From Channallabes apus (taxonomy: Eukaryota > Chordata > Actinopteri > Siluriformes > Clariidae), in the NCBI GenBank assembly GCA_030522415.1, contig CM060115.1, positions 8,219,579-8,283,578 on the forward strand: a DNA stretch of 64,000 bases, in the 5' to 3' direction. A program made the position numbers and the translations under genes. The notes below the pieces were generated by a model that worked only from the letters and a program-made list of their open reading frames with translations, was not told the origin of the DNA and made no database searches. Position 1 is the stretch's first letter; each line of letters begins with the position of its first letter. Shown in pieces: positions 23,101-31,549 of this stretch.

Positions 23101-26100
23101 ATGGAACTCGTTCGTAAGTCGGGGACTACCTATACTGCCTGTCTTATAAACTAAAGTAATAAGACTAGACATTCAGTTGTCAGGACAGCAGAAATGGCAC
23201 ACTATGAAAGGAGGAAGACTTGGTGTGTCTGTGGACTTGGGAAAGCCGCAGTGGCTGAGCTGCATTATTGGAAAATGTAATTTATCGAACATTTCACTTA
23301 GGGGGCGCTCTTTCAGCATTTAGTCGTCAGTTTATCATCAGTTAATGTGCGCTTTATCTATTATGGAGTTTGGTGAGTCACTAAGTGTAACACAGCTGTG
23401 ATGTGAATGCGCATTTGTCACTAAATTTACAGCCTATTTACATTCGTTAGTATACTGTACACTGATGAGTATGAAGAATCTCAGGTGAGATTATCCACTG
23501 GTGTGCACATATTTATGGTTCCTGTATGAAAGTATAAGAGCAGGAAGTTCTAGCTGAAGAAGCAGGAGTTGTTCCAAGCTTTGGTAGAATTGGCTGAATG
23601 TGAACTTTGACCCCTCTGTGATGAAGTAAGCTGTGTGTGCTAAACTGGTCACCGTGTGGGTGTTCAGGAGGAGTTCTGCTTCCCAGTTGAGTGTTTGGCC
23701 CTCACGGTGGAGGAGGTGATGCACATCCGGCAGGTCCTGGTCAAAGCCGAGCTGGAGAAGTTCCAGCAGTACAAAGACATCTACCACGCGTTAAAGAAAG
23801 GAAAGGTAGGGAAGGAGCACTGCTTACATAACACCATATGTTACAGATGAACCATCAGCACAATAACTAACAGTGAGTTCAAAAAACAACAACTAAATTA
23901 TGTGGTCATGTATGAAGAACAGGGCAGATAGCTTTTTTTCTTCATTTGTGACAAATTACGAGTAGCAGTTTAAAGAGGTAATGTTGTGTTTCTTGTGGGT
24001 TTTTTTTTTCCTTTCTTTTTTTCCCAGCTCTGCTTCTGTTGCCGAACAAAACGGTTCTCCTTCTTCACCTGGTCTTATACCTGCCAGTTCTGCAAAAGGT
24101 AAAAAAGAAATCATGATGACTCTACTACAGTATGTAAAGTATCTATCTAATACACTGAGACATATTTCTTTTCTTTTTGCAGACCTGTTTGTTCGCAGTG
24201 CTGTAAGAAGGTAAGTCCCAACTTCTGTTCCAGATCTACTTTAAAGGTCCCATATTTTTAAATAAAGTTACTTCTGGTTTCTGGTTTTCGTATGAGGTCA
24301 TATTGGGGCAAACCTAAGTGTCCTTTTTAGGCCCTGGAAAATACAAAAAAAACATGCAATAAATAAAAAATAAATACATAAAATGTCACAGTGGTCCCTC
24401 AGCATATGAATTTAATCCGTTCTGGAGGCGTGTTCTTATGGTGAAATTTCGTATTGTGAAACGCATTTTCCCCTAAGAAATAATGTAAATGTAGATCATT
24501 CGTTCCAGCCACCCAAAAAATATTACCAATAATATATATATTATATAACTAAACTGAAAATCTTCTTGCCACTGTCCTTGCTTCTTGCACGAAATACAAA
24601 AAGACTTAAACGTAAACTTGCTTTGCTTGGCTTTACACTGGCGCAAACAAGTTTTAAACGGCTCCCGGAAGTACGTACAACTTTTGCACACATGCAACGT
24701 AGGCGCAAGCTAGACATATACGCAGCCTAGATGCAAGCCAGTGTTTGGTTCGACTTGGATCGGGATGTTTGTATGCCAAGGTACCACTTTGTTTTCGTTA
24801 TTTTCATGTTCTAAAGTCTAAGCATTACAGTATGTGCCTGCTTGCTATCCTTAAACCTTTTATTTTCTATCTTTAGATAGAAGTGAGTTCTAGACTATAT
24901 TTTGACAAACTTTTGTGTTTTCTGACATGCATACAGATGCGCTTGCCTTCTAAACCATACAGCAGCTTACCCATCTACTCTCTGGGACCTTCCGCTTCCA
25001 CTCTGTCCCGGGAGAAATCGGAGAAGACGAGCACAAGCCAGCGCCGGCCTAGCCTTCAGCGCACCATGAGCAGGTAGCATACTCTTCAGCCTTCAGACAT
25101 CTTAGAGGGCGGTTCAGACATATGTCTGTGAAGGCGTTTTCTCTCTCATCTTGTTCTAGGAGAGAAACCGCCTTCACTGACATCTTAGAGGGCGGTTTCT
25201 CTCCAAGAACCAGATGTTGGAGCATGACTATCTTTTTTAATGTGGTTAGATTTGGATTAGAATGGAAACTTGTTTACAGGTACAGGTAGTCCCTGATTTA
25301 TGAACTTTCGGTTCAATCATGGAAGTTGCTCACGTGTATTGTATAAAAAATAGACACTGCAGTGCACCAGATACCAATATTTACAATTATATAAAATATT
25401 TTCAAATACAATAAAATCAGTCCGGAAGCACAATGATGGAAAATGGCTGATCTGTAAAGCTGTCTTGATGGTGAATAATCCTGATTTCAAAAAATCCTAA
25501 GCAAAACAGTCCAAGAGTTCACAGTCCAATACAGTGGAAAACAGCTCAGAGACAAAATGGCATCTGACAAAATGGCACCAAAATGGTTTAGTCAAGTGGA
25601 TTGGTATGCTTTACATTGTATATTTGTGTCAAAGGCATGTAAGACTCACTTTGTCAGACTTAAGAACAAATCGGACTTACAAACATGCTCCTGGAATGGA
25701 ACTCGTAGTCACGGACTACCTGTCTGAGGAACTAGAGATGGGATGGAAAATCATTTTAGTTTTGTATCACGATTCTTTTATATGGAAAGTCATGTATCGC
25801 CACACTGATTCCAAAATCAATCACTCACTCACTCGCTCATCGTCTATACCGCTTGATCCTGTATTCAGGGTCGCAGGGATGATTCCAAAATGCTTTTATA
25901 AATATATTTTAAAAATTATATGTTTGCATTTAAGGTGGTAAACTGTAGTTCCTCTATAAACCTACAATTGGGACATGCTAAACTATTCACAGCACAGGAT
26001 CCTGTCTTAAGTTTGTTTATAATTAGAACAAAATATGATACAAAAATCCAATTTGGATATTTATATAATTGTAGTACTTACAGTATAGCAATACAAATCA

Positions 26101-26544
26101 AATTGGTCACAAGGCATTGTGATGATGTTGTATCGAGTAATCCCTGGTAATTCTCATCCCTAATAAGAACAGCTATCTAGCAGTTGCTCTTTTTCCCAGC
26201 ATGATTTTAACACTCTGGTACAACAAAAAAAAACAATTTTTCATTATTCGTCTTTCCCTTCATCCTTCATACCCCTCAGACTGTCCAAGTCATCACGTCA
26301 GTCCTCAGCGTCATCCTCTCGTGAGGACACCGAGCTCCCCAAGGAGCTGACTGAAGACTGGAGCACCATGGAGGTGTGTGTGGACTGCAAGAGGTTCATC
26401 TCAGACATCATCTCATCCAGCAAGCACAGCCTTTCCCTGGCCACCAAACGCAGCCGAATGAAGCGCAAGACACATTCGTTCATCGCGTCGTCAGCCACGG
26501 GATCGGAGTACCGGCCCTCTGAGAGAACCATTCATGAGATCTAA
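5143..26544 (+). CDS. spire1: spire1, actin nucleator (3' part of gene, exon 2 to last exon)
   Basis: Spire proteins nucleate linear actin filaments with formins and work at vesicle membranes with myosin V. Exons seen: 5143-5174 (tentative), 9718-9951, 12097-12222, 17119-17193, 17450-17614, 17968-18054, 18188-18317, 19864-19905, 21708-21856, 21961-22054, 22142-22284, 23668-23805, 24028-24098, 24183-24210, 24937-25073, 26280-26544. All have AG/GT borders and phases join without stops, giving 628 codons from 9718 including the TAA stop. Order of parts: C-terminal KIND domain ([11 protein letters not shown]), four WH2-type segments, APTLAEM myosin V tail-binding motif, Spir box ([14 protein letters not shown]), cysteine-rich FYVE-like finger, acidic-free tail ending PSERTIHEI. 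The wording matches vertebrate SPIRE1 more closely than SPIRE2. The start codon and N-terminal KIND half are upstream of the window. Which fish paralogue (a or b) cannot be told from here. Confidence 0.93.
5490..5693 (+). mobile_element. fragment of the same mariner family
   Basis: Right end CCAGTTTGATTTGAACACCC then CTCG before TA matches the 37.6-38.1 kb element, and ACGTTCTACCTTGATGGTAA matches its 3' coding part. Left boundary not found. Confidence 0.55.
6550..7215. repeat. T/G-rich low-complexity block
   Basis: About 660 bp almost free of A and C on the plus strand, built from irregular repeats of TTTTGTTTTCGGTTTTGTCA and TTTTTGGTATTATTTTG. Open frames here are composition artefacts. 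In the spire1 intron before 9718. Confidence 0.85.
7421..7444. repeat. (TAA)n microsatellite
   Basis: Eight TAA units. Confidence 0.9.
7559..7582. repeat. (TC)n microsatellite
   Basis: Twelve TC units. Confidence 0.9.
7911..7935. repeat. (CA)n microsatellite
   Basis: Twelve CA units. Confidence 0.9.
8260..8665. repeat. degenerate minisatellite, GGGAATCATTAAA-like
   Basis: A run of diverged 13-17 bp units, such as GGGAATCATTTAAGG, GGGAATCATTAAAAGG and GGGAATCCTTAGAAAG, over about 400 bp in the spire1 intron. Confidence 0.75.
9718..9951 (+). CDS. spire1: spire1 exon: C-terminal half of KIND domain
   Basis: Reads [20 protein letters not shown] and continues through [15 protein letters not shown] and an acidic stretch to RRYRDVLK. 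The KIND domain binds formin (FMN-type) tails. Acceptor at 9716-9717, donor GTACTA at 9952; 78 codons in phase 0. Confidence 0.93.
10904..11554. mobile_element. hAT-type MITE with 8-bp target duplication
   Basis: Ends CAGTGTTGGGTGTAACG and, inverted, CAGTGTTGGGGGACGTTAC. Flanking octamers GTCCCGAA (10896-10903) and GTCCTGAA (11555-11562) differ at one base, the size expected for hAT elements. 651 bp, no coding capacity seen; contains a (GT)n run at 11101. Confidence 0.85.
12097..12222 (+). CDS. spire1: spire1 exon: end of KIND domain
   Basis: 42 codons, [20 protein letters not shown] to KIRSAKE, then GTAAGG. Matches the vertebrate Spire1 segment that follows the acidic linker. A Tc1-like element starts only about 80 bp downstream of this exon. 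Confidence 0.93.
12303..13808 (-). mobile_element. Tc1/mariner-type transposon, degraded (about 1.5 kb)
   Basis: TA-flanked ends share GTTCCAAATTATTAYGCAAAT in inverted orientation at about 12310 and 13790. A second inner copy of the end motif (TGTTCCAAATTATTATGCAC) occurs at about 12480. Sits in the spire1 intron after 12222. Confidence 0.85.
12630..13584 (-). pseudogene. frameshifted transposase of the 12.3 kb element
   Basis: Start ATG at 13582-13584 (MGKKKDL), then frames change near 13560, 13490 and around 13170 and 12960. Recognisable parts: [31 protein letters not shown] (first Asp), [12 protein letters not shown] (second Asp), [19 protein letters not shown] (Glu). Several frameshifts rule out an active product. 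Confidence 0.85.
14933..17050. repeat. 36-bp minisatellite, about 45 regular copies plus degenerate flanks
   Basis: Unit roughly CCACGCCTCCTTCACTGGTR followed by GTGACACATACAGAAG (36 bp). Regular units run 15140-16770; degenerate units lie at 14933-15015 and 16770-17050. Variants come in blocks: TTCTTC units first, GGTGGTGAC units around 15410-15880, GGTAGTGAC units to 16130, TTTCGCTGG with ATAAAGAGG units to 16400. Because 36 is a multiple of three with no stops, long reading frames arise on both strands; these are artefacts. In the spire1 intron ending at 17118. Confidence 0.95.
15018..15131 (-). mobile_element. fragment of the same hAT MITE inside the 36-bp array
   Basis: The reverse complement from 15131 begins CAGTGTTGGGTGTAACATG and follows the left end of the 10904 element for about 110 bp (AAGTACTTGRATTACTTTTT and so on). 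Degenerate array units lie on both sides, so it inserted into, or was captured by, the array. Confidence 0.8.
17119..17193 (+). CDS. spire1: spire1 exon: linker into first WH2
   Basis: 25 codons, [20 protein letters not shown] then QNADW, donor GTGAGG. The exon begins about 80 bp after the last degenerate unit of the 36-bp minisatellite, so the array ends close to this exon's branch point and pyrimidine tract. Confidence 0.9.
17450..17614 (+). CDS. spire1: spire1 exon: WH2 segments A and B
   Basis: 55 codons from [20 protein letters not shown] to [20 protein letters not shown] plus M. The amphipathic helix followed by LKKV or LRKV is the actin-binding WH2 pattern. Preceded by a (GT)n run and TTTTGCAG; donor GTGAAT. 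Confidence 0.95.
17968..18054 (+). CDS. spire1: spire1 exon: WH2 segment C
   Basis: 29 codons, [20 protein letters not shown] then IRSRPPLNP, donor GTGAGT. Corresponds to the third WH2 and its linker in Spire1. Confidence 0.95.
18188..18317 (+). CDS. spire1: spire1 exon: WH2 segment D
   Basis: Reads VAARKLKP then [20 protein letters not shown] and PDQIRRSRF; 130 bp, ending one base into a codon, donor GTGAGA. The helix plus KLRPV is the fourth WH2 of Spire. Confidence 0.95.
18864..19080 (+). mobile_element. second SINE family (TCTGCCAAATGCC tail), copy 1
   Basis: GGTAGCTCTACAGTTAATGT head, GGTTCAAACCCC B box, GTTGGGCCCTTGAGCAAGGT and CTGGATAAGAGCGTCTGCCA. In spire1 intron before the 42-bp exon. 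Confidence 0.75.
19360..19537 (-). mobile_element. tRNA-like SINE copy (head and body)
   Basis: Reverse strand begins GACAGTAGCTTAGTGGTTAG and reads GGTTCGATTCCTGCCACGG; lacks the 3' tail. Confidence 0.72.
19864..19905 (+). CDS. spire1: spire1 alternative exon (exon 9 equivalent)
   Basis: A 42-bp exon reading (V)[13 protein letters not shown] between TTGCAG and GTAAAG. It matches the MRPLSMSYSFDLS insert present in some human SPIRE1 isoforms and absent in others. Its length is a multiple of three and the flanking phases agree, so it can be included or skipped without changing frame. Confidence 0.85.
20203..21556 (+). mobile_element. Tc1-like transposon with long inverted repeats, internally deleted
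   Basis: TA-flanked, 1354 bp. The first and last ~215 bp are inverted copies (AAAAAATTAGCATATTGTGA at the left, inverse at the right). Located in the spire1 intron before 21708. Transposase pieces lie on the plus strand. Confidence 0.92.
20531..21310 (+). pseudogene. Tc1 transposase remnant with two internal deletions
   Basis: [20 protein letters not shown] begins a normal HTH region. After [11 protein letters not shown] the frame changes and sequence resumes at [19 protein letters not shown], so the stretch holding the first catalytic Asp (SDES-type motif) is missing. The other catalytic residues remain in [10 protein letters not shown] and [11 protein letters not shown]. Near the C-terminus sequence jumps from RKLRDTR to a degenerate AKGxPTKY end. 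Cannot make an active transposase. Confidence 0.88.
21708..21856 (+). CDS. spire1: spire1 exon: linker with myosin V tail-binding motif
   Basis: 149 bp; serine-rich linker, then [17 protein letters not shown]. The APTLAE core matches the globular-tail-domain binding motif through which vertebrate Spire recruits myosin V. Acceptor TCCAG, donor GTGAGT. Confidence 0.9.
21961..22054 (+). CDS. spire1: spire1 exon: Ser/Thr-rich linker
   Basis: 94 bp reading [20 protein letters not shown] then [17 protein letters not shown] acceptor, GTGAGT donor. Low-complexity linker after the myosin V motif. Confidence 0.88.
22142..22284 (+). CDS. spire1: spire1 exon: conserved basic linker
   Basis: 143 bp containing [20 protein letters not shown] then [13 protein letters not shown] and RQSSRSL, almost identical to vertebrate SPIRE1. 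Donor is GTGGGT, somewhat weak. Confidence 0.93.
22560..23134. mobile_element. MITE copy 1 (GGTAGTCCCC ends)
   Basis: Closely similar to 25284-25722: shared AAATAGACACTRCAGTGCAC, GAGTTCACAGTCCAATACAG, GTGGATTGGTATGCTTTACA and others in the same order. Right end GTTCGTAAGTCGGGGACTAC then CT; the left end is worn. In the spire1 intron before 23668. Confidence 0.8.
23668..23805 (+). CDS. spire1: spire1 exon: Spir box
   Basis: 46 codons; [20 protein letters not shown] then [19 protein letters not shown]. This is the Spir box, a helix similar to the Rab-binding region of rabphilin-3A. Donor GTAGGG. Confidence 0.95.
24028..24098 (+). CDS. spire1: spire1 exon: first half of FYVE-like zinc finger
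   Basis: 71 bp; [20 protein letters not shown] then FCK. The CxxC-type cysteine pairs start the modified FYVE finger that targets Spire to membranes. Confidence 0.95.
24183..24210 (+). CDS. spire1: spire1 exon: zinc finger micro-exon
   Basis: 28 bp; (R)PVCSQCCKK between TTTGCAG and GTAAGT. Completes the second cysteine cluster. Phase (2+1) fits both neighbours. Confidence 0.93.
24387..24792. mobile_element. MITE with CAGTGGTNCC ends
   Basis: CACAGTGGTCCCTCAGCATA at the left against inverted CAAAGTGGTACCTTGGCATA at the right. About 405 bp of non-coding sequence in the spire1 intron 24211-24936. Confidence 0.65.
24937..25073 (+). CDS. spire1: spire1 exon: linker inside zinc finger region
   Basis: 137 bp; [20 protein letters not shown] then a basic Ser-rich stretch. 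The 5' half is the signature following the CC pair in Spire. Donor GTAGCA. A strong inverted repeat begins 74 bp into the following intron. Confidence 0.93.
25147..25216. other. 26-bp inverted repeat (hairpin) in spire1 intron
   Basis: Arms 25147-25172 and 25191-25216 pair at 24 of 26 positions around an 18-base loop; the core GGAGAGAAACCGCC is perfect. A partial direct copy of the right arm (CATCTTAGAGGGCGGTT) precedes it at about 25099. Confidence 0.8.
25284..25722. mobile_element. MITE copy 2 (GGTAGTCCCC ends)
   Basis: Left end AGGTAGTCCCTGATTTATGA and right end inverted AGGTAGTCCGTGACTACGAG; same family as 22560-23134, same orientation, in the last spire1 intron. Confidence 0.8.
26280..26544 (+). 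CDS. spire1: spire1 last exon with stop codon
   Basis: 265 bp; [20 protein letters not shown] carries the last CxxC pair of the finger, and the protein ends [12 protein letters not shown] before TAA at 26542-26544. An AATAAA is found about 20 bp after the stop, but other possible poly(A) signals lie further downstream, so the 3' UTR end is open. Confidence 0.96.
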
Positions 26545-28082
26545 AACATGCATTCACAGAAAAATAAAATGGACCAGACCCGAAGTACTCGCTAAATTGG
26601 AGTCACTGTTTGTCCTGAAGTTTGCTTGGTGGCCATACAGTCCTTTGAAACACTTAGGACTTCCTCTTCCAAGAGATTTGTTCAGGTGCACATACAAATA
26701 GGCATGTGTCGATAATCAGTTAAATGATGCGCAACACATTATCATATCTTTACATCCCTGTGAGTTCCTGAGATAAAAGGCAACACGTTCAGAAAGCAAC
26801 ATCAGGACAGTTGTCTTACAAAGATTTATTTTTTTTTGGACAAAGGAGAGAAGAAAGCCAATAGTACCATAATAATGTCCCCTCGAAGGGTTAAAATAGT
26901 GGACAGAACTGTCACTTTGACTCAGGAATACATTACACAAATGTTAATTAATATTTTGACCATAGTTTCTAATGTAATCACACACAAAAAATTTGAGTAA
27001 ACATCAGGGCCAGAAATTTAAACAAAGTCCTGATCATGAGGCCCCAAATGAACGTTCACACTACAATAGGCTATCGCTTAATGAGGCGGTAGTTATCCGT
27101 TCAACATAGAAAATTATGAGAGAATAAAATTGTATAAATTATTTAGTCAGCTGCTTTTTTTGTTTGTTTATTTTTATTTGTTTTTGGTGTTTAACACTGC
27201 TGCTAAGCAACTGGGAAACATGGAGGCTGAGGTGAAGGATTTAGCTTACTAGCTAGCAAGTAACCTGCAAGTCTTTCACTGTAGATTACTAAAGAAATGC
27301 TCCATGCGGCTAAAATTAAGGTCTAAATACAGTTAGCGAAAACTGCTAGCTGAGCTTCCGTAGTTCTGCCATTTTGAAAAAGAGATGAAACTAAGCTTTG
27401 TTTAAATTTTTAATATGATAAATGAATAAAAAGTAGAATTGTGAAGCATTTTGTTTTTTGTTTTTTGACTGGATCCTTTTTCATGGCATGGTATAAAACT
27501 GATTATGGACACATGTCGTACCGATCATATCTCATGATGTGTGTAATGTACAACAGGCTGGACTGAAACAGTCTTGTAAATATGTATATTTACTGCAGGT
27601 GTACAGACCGTCGATCGAGTTGTATTTATTTTTATATAAATCGAGTGACCTGATGTTGTTTCGCCAGCTGATGTGAAATGTTGTAATGAGACCTGTTGCC
27701 AGTCCCAGTCCAAATCCTCTTTGTTAATCTAATCCCAGTTACATAGTGATGAGATTTTTATTTTTTTTTTAACCAATGTCCGTAATTTGATGTGACGTGT
27801 CATGGTAGCCATGTACTGTAGGTTCATTCCATTATCTGCTACTAAGTATAAAGCCTTTGCTTTTTTTTATTTTCGGTGGTGCATGATGGGTAATGTCTAC
27901 ACCCCTCTACATTTCCACATATTCTATGTAGTACATCAAATTGTTTATATTTTTCCATGTGACCATTGTCAATAATAGTATTAATTAAAATAATTGATTG
28001 CTTTTTCTTTTGTATAAATAATTGATTGCTTTTTTTTCTTTTGTGATCTTGTAATAATTGTTGATTCTACAGAATACGAAAC

Positions 28083-28370
28083 TTCATTCATTCATATTTC
28101 CCATTTTATTTACTCAATCATCATCTATCCCGCTTTAATCCTGGACAGGGTGCCAATCCATCACAGGGCACACACTTACAAACACACACTCACACGCTCA
28201 TTCACAGACTACGGGCAATTTGGGAACGCAAATTAAACTAATCTGCATGGCTCTGAACTTTTGGAGGAAACCGGAGTACCCAGAGGAAACCCATGCAAAC
28301 TCCTTGTAAACAGAATCGAAGCGGAAATTGAACGGGACCCTCAAGGTGCAGGGTGACACCGTGAAGCACC
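28083..28370 (-). mobile_element. tRNA-like SINE copy
   Basis: Reverse-strand copy with GGGTGCCAATCCATCACAGG, CGGGCAATTTGGGAACGCA and a worn head (GTGCAGGGTGACACCGTG). In spire1/atp6v1c1 intergenic DNA. Confidence 0.7.
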
Positions 28371-28576
28371 TCTTTATTTAATATCTGCACAAATTGTCTC
28401 AAACAGGAGACACGAAAACTGGAGTCTCACGTTCGAGCAAGAGTGGTTCTCTAGGTTAGATCATGTAAGGTGATATGTTTAATCATATTAATCTATTTTA
28501 AATAATAGAATGTAAACATGTAAAAAAATGTAAACATGGCAATCAGATAAAATGTGATTTCCCACAATGATTATAA

Positions 28577-28852
28577 AAATGGTGGTGTAGTGGTTTGCAC
28601 TGTGGCCTCGAACCTCCAGGGTCGAGATTTCGATTCCGTGTGTTGAGTTTGCATGTTTTTCTATTTGCTTGTTGAGCTTCCTTCCTAAGTCCAAAATATG
28701 CATACTGTAGTAGGGTAATTGTCATTTCCAAATCCCCCCTCATAGCTCCTGCAATAGGCTTGCACCCCATCTAGGGTGTACCCCACCTAGTGCCCTGAGT
28801 CCATGCCTCTCATGACCCTGTACAAGATAAGCAGTATAGAGAAAATGAGTAT
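28577..28852 (+). mobile_element. tRNA-like SINE copy
   Basis: ATGGTGGTGTAGTGGTTTGC head, TTCGATTCC B box, GGGTGTACCCCACCTAGTGC and a GCAGTATAGAGAAAATGAGT tail. Confidence 0.7.
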
Positions 28853-29350
28853 AAAAATAAACATTTGTTATACCTCAAGAACGAGAACATCATTACCGAA
28901 ACTAACAGTTTAAATGTGTTGATGTGTTTGATTGCATTATTATTTGAAAGAATTACAAATGTAATTTACATTTACATAATTTATTTCTGTTTGCCTGCAT
29001 TATAATACTACTACATTACAATTTAGGCATGTACAAAATGTTATGCCAATATTTTATGTCGTTGTATGAAATAAGTTTTTCCTGTATTGTTTTATTTTAA
29101 TGAAGTTGTATGCAGTTGGATCTTTTTCACCCTGTGCTGTGAGGACGTCATGATGTCTGGTTGTTTATTTGAGAAAAAAAATTTCTGACCACTCCCATTT
29201 ACGCATTTTTTTTCCATGGAAATGTTTCTTGCATATTAATCTACATAAGCTGCTTTTTTTGCCTTATAATTCCATAAAGCTAATGGATGATGGTTCACAG
29301 ATTCCCCCCGGGAAAAAAAATGCACAGCTACAGCAACTGAAGCCAAGCAC

Positions 29351-29400
<50 letters not shown>
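29351..29400. repeat. poly(A) then (TA)n
   Basis: 18 A followed by about 15 TA units. Confidence 0.9.
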
Positions 29401-29401
<1 letters not shown>

Positions 29402-29916
29402 CAAGGACTGGCTCGCAAGGAAGTAACGACTTGATATTGTAAGATTGAGAGGCACAAGATGGACCTGTGAGTAAGACCCTCATCATTTAAACAGACATTT
29501 CTATTAACTGGGATATGAGACAGAACTATGAGTTTCAGGGCCCTGTGTTGTGTTTAAGTACAGTACATGCAACCATGAAGGAATATGATGGACTTTTTGT
29601 CATGCCTGAGGTTTTCAAAAAAAAAAAAAATAGAAATAAAGACTTTGGCTGAATCTGTACCTTTGTACAAACAACAACTGGAAATTGCATGTGCATCTGT
29701 GCTTGTGCATTGGATCTGTGACTGTGATCATTCTTGCTTCCCAAAATCTGGACGACTGGAATAAAACAAATGCAATACCTTCAAACCGCTGCTGTTGGTA
29801 TCATTAAAAGTAGGAAACCTACCTTATAATGGCTGTACCTATTAAATTTAAAATAAATTGTGGAACATCCACACGACAGAGCATTTACTGTTATTTCTGA
29901 CTTTTTAGCAGCTTGT

Positions 29917-30096
29917 AGGGCTGTTCAAGTCAAACCAGGACTTCTGATTGTTCAGAATACACAGTTACGAGAGTAAAAACTCCCTCTTTCTCTATATAAT
30001 GCCCTGATCACCGTCTTCTGAAAATGATTATCGGTTTTGCAACTACCTTCAGGAGAAATTTCATCACAAGTCACAGTTTGAATTGAACACCCCTAA
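29917..30096. mobile_element. short mariner-family MITE
   Basis: GGGCTGTTCAAGTCAAACCA and, inverted, GGGGTGTTCAATTCAAACTG bound about 180 bp with no coding sequence. Same end sequence family as at 37.6 kb. Confidence 0.65.
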
Positions 30097-30362
30097 ACAG
30101 CGTACGAATGCCATGCTTGTTGTTAAATTATATGTATACACTTTATGTGTAAAATTTCTGCTTTTACACGTCTTACTGTTACAAAGCACTGACACTGGAG
30201 ACTCCTTCCATAAATGGTTAACCTCGCTGAACAGAAAACTGCACATTTTTAATGATTTTCCTTTTTAAATGCCAGCTCGTGTTTAATCTGTTCAGTAGTC
30301 TTGAAAAGTCATCGTAAATGAACTGAACCAGAATATTAATATAAATTTTGTGGCATGTACTC

Positions 30363-30740
30363 TAGTGATGGGTCGTTCATGAACAATTCATTCTTTTTTT
30401 TCTACTGGGTGCATCGTAAAACCTTCGTAGATTATGTACAGGAAACAGAAATGGGTCTTTGGCGTGAATCGTTCGTTCTTTTGTCACGTGACTCCCATAG
30501 ATGCTATGCAGTGCAATAGATTCAAAGAATGAACGATTTAGACCAGAAGATATGAGGGGTGAGCTGCTCATGTTTATCAAATATGTAGATGTGTTGGGGG
30601 TCTTTGAAAGTGTAACATTTTATGTTATTCCTGATCAAAAGAATGAAGTGAACTAAATGCCTCAAAAAAAGATTTGTTCATTATGATGAACAAGATTCAA
30701 AGAACCAAGTCACTAAAATGATGCAAACTTCCCATCACTA
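30363..30740. mobile_element. hAT MITE between spire1 and atp6v1c1
   Basis: 378 bp with TAGTGATGGG and CCCATCACTA as inverted ends and near-identical octamers ATGTACTC (30355) and ATGTACTG (30741) flanking. Interior rich in GTTCATTC-like motifs; no coding capacity. Confidence 0.85.
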
Positions 30741-31450
30741 ATGTACTGATGCGGGCATCATGCTGTTACAGAAACACTTGTTCATTAAAACTGAAATAAG
30801 ATATGGAGACTGTGTGCGTTGCAGTCCGTTGAGTATTTTAACATGGAAATTTAATGTTCTCGCAGTATCTTCGTAAAACTGTGCTCAGGATGCAAATTTT
30901 TTTTTTAAAACAAATGCACCAGGACTGAAACATACCGTTTTTCACATATATATTATATTTCGTCAACACCAAATGTACACAATACATTGTCCGTTACTGT
31001 ATTATTTGTAACACAGTTCCGTTCCTCGACGTAGAATTACTGATACAGAGAAGGTAAAGACACCAGCGTCCTCACACAACAAAATATCTATTAGTGACTC
31101 ATTGGACCAAACACAAAAGCACGAACTTACCATGGAATAATGATAATATTAAAACACAGAATTGCTTCTCTTATATATATATATATATATATATAGATAC
31201 AGATCTGATCCATTCACTTATAAATAAAGACAATCTTGTTTTTTGTTTAAAAAAAAAAAAAATCCTGTAAACATGATGAGGACGGCAGTCACACACTCCG
31301 GAGTGAGCAGCAGTGCTTGTCAGAACAGGAATGAACATGATGGGGGAAATAAATATACAACTCAATGAAACATCTCACACTTCTTCACTAAGACTGAACC
31401 ACAGGGCTGTGGGATGTGACGGCGTGCAGTGCTGGATTCGTTAAGGGGAT

Positions 31451-31549
31451 TTATTTGAAGTCGAGCAGGTTGCAGTCGATTTTGTAGTAGACGTAGGGGT
31501 AATACTCCTGCTGGCTCAGATTCAACCCCGGAATGTCCATAGCAGATTG
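31451..31549 (-). CDS. atp6v1c1: atp6v1c1 last exon with stop
   Basis: 99 bp; [20 protein letters not shown] then [12 protein letters not shown] and TAA (complement of 31451-31453). Acceptor TCTAG. The 3' UTR runs below 31451; an ATTAAA on the minus strand near 30850 is a possible poly(A) signal. Confidence 0.95.
   Translation of the reverse strand, partial: QSAMDIPGLNLSQQEYYPYVYYKIDCNLLDFK

Larger units (their letters stand above)
26545..30360. other. spire1 3' UTR and spire1/atp6v1c1 intergenic DNA
   Basis: AT-rich sequence with the two SINE copies and the mariner MITE listed. The 3' UTR end is unknown: AATAAA occurs at about 26563, 27119 and 27424. Nothing coding was recognised. Confidence 0.5.

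Noticed and set aside
22941..23154. Similar frames at 22933-23154 and 25534-25941 as a duplicated small gene
   Set aside because: The similarity extends over the non-coding ends of a MITE present twice; the frames are not kept equally.
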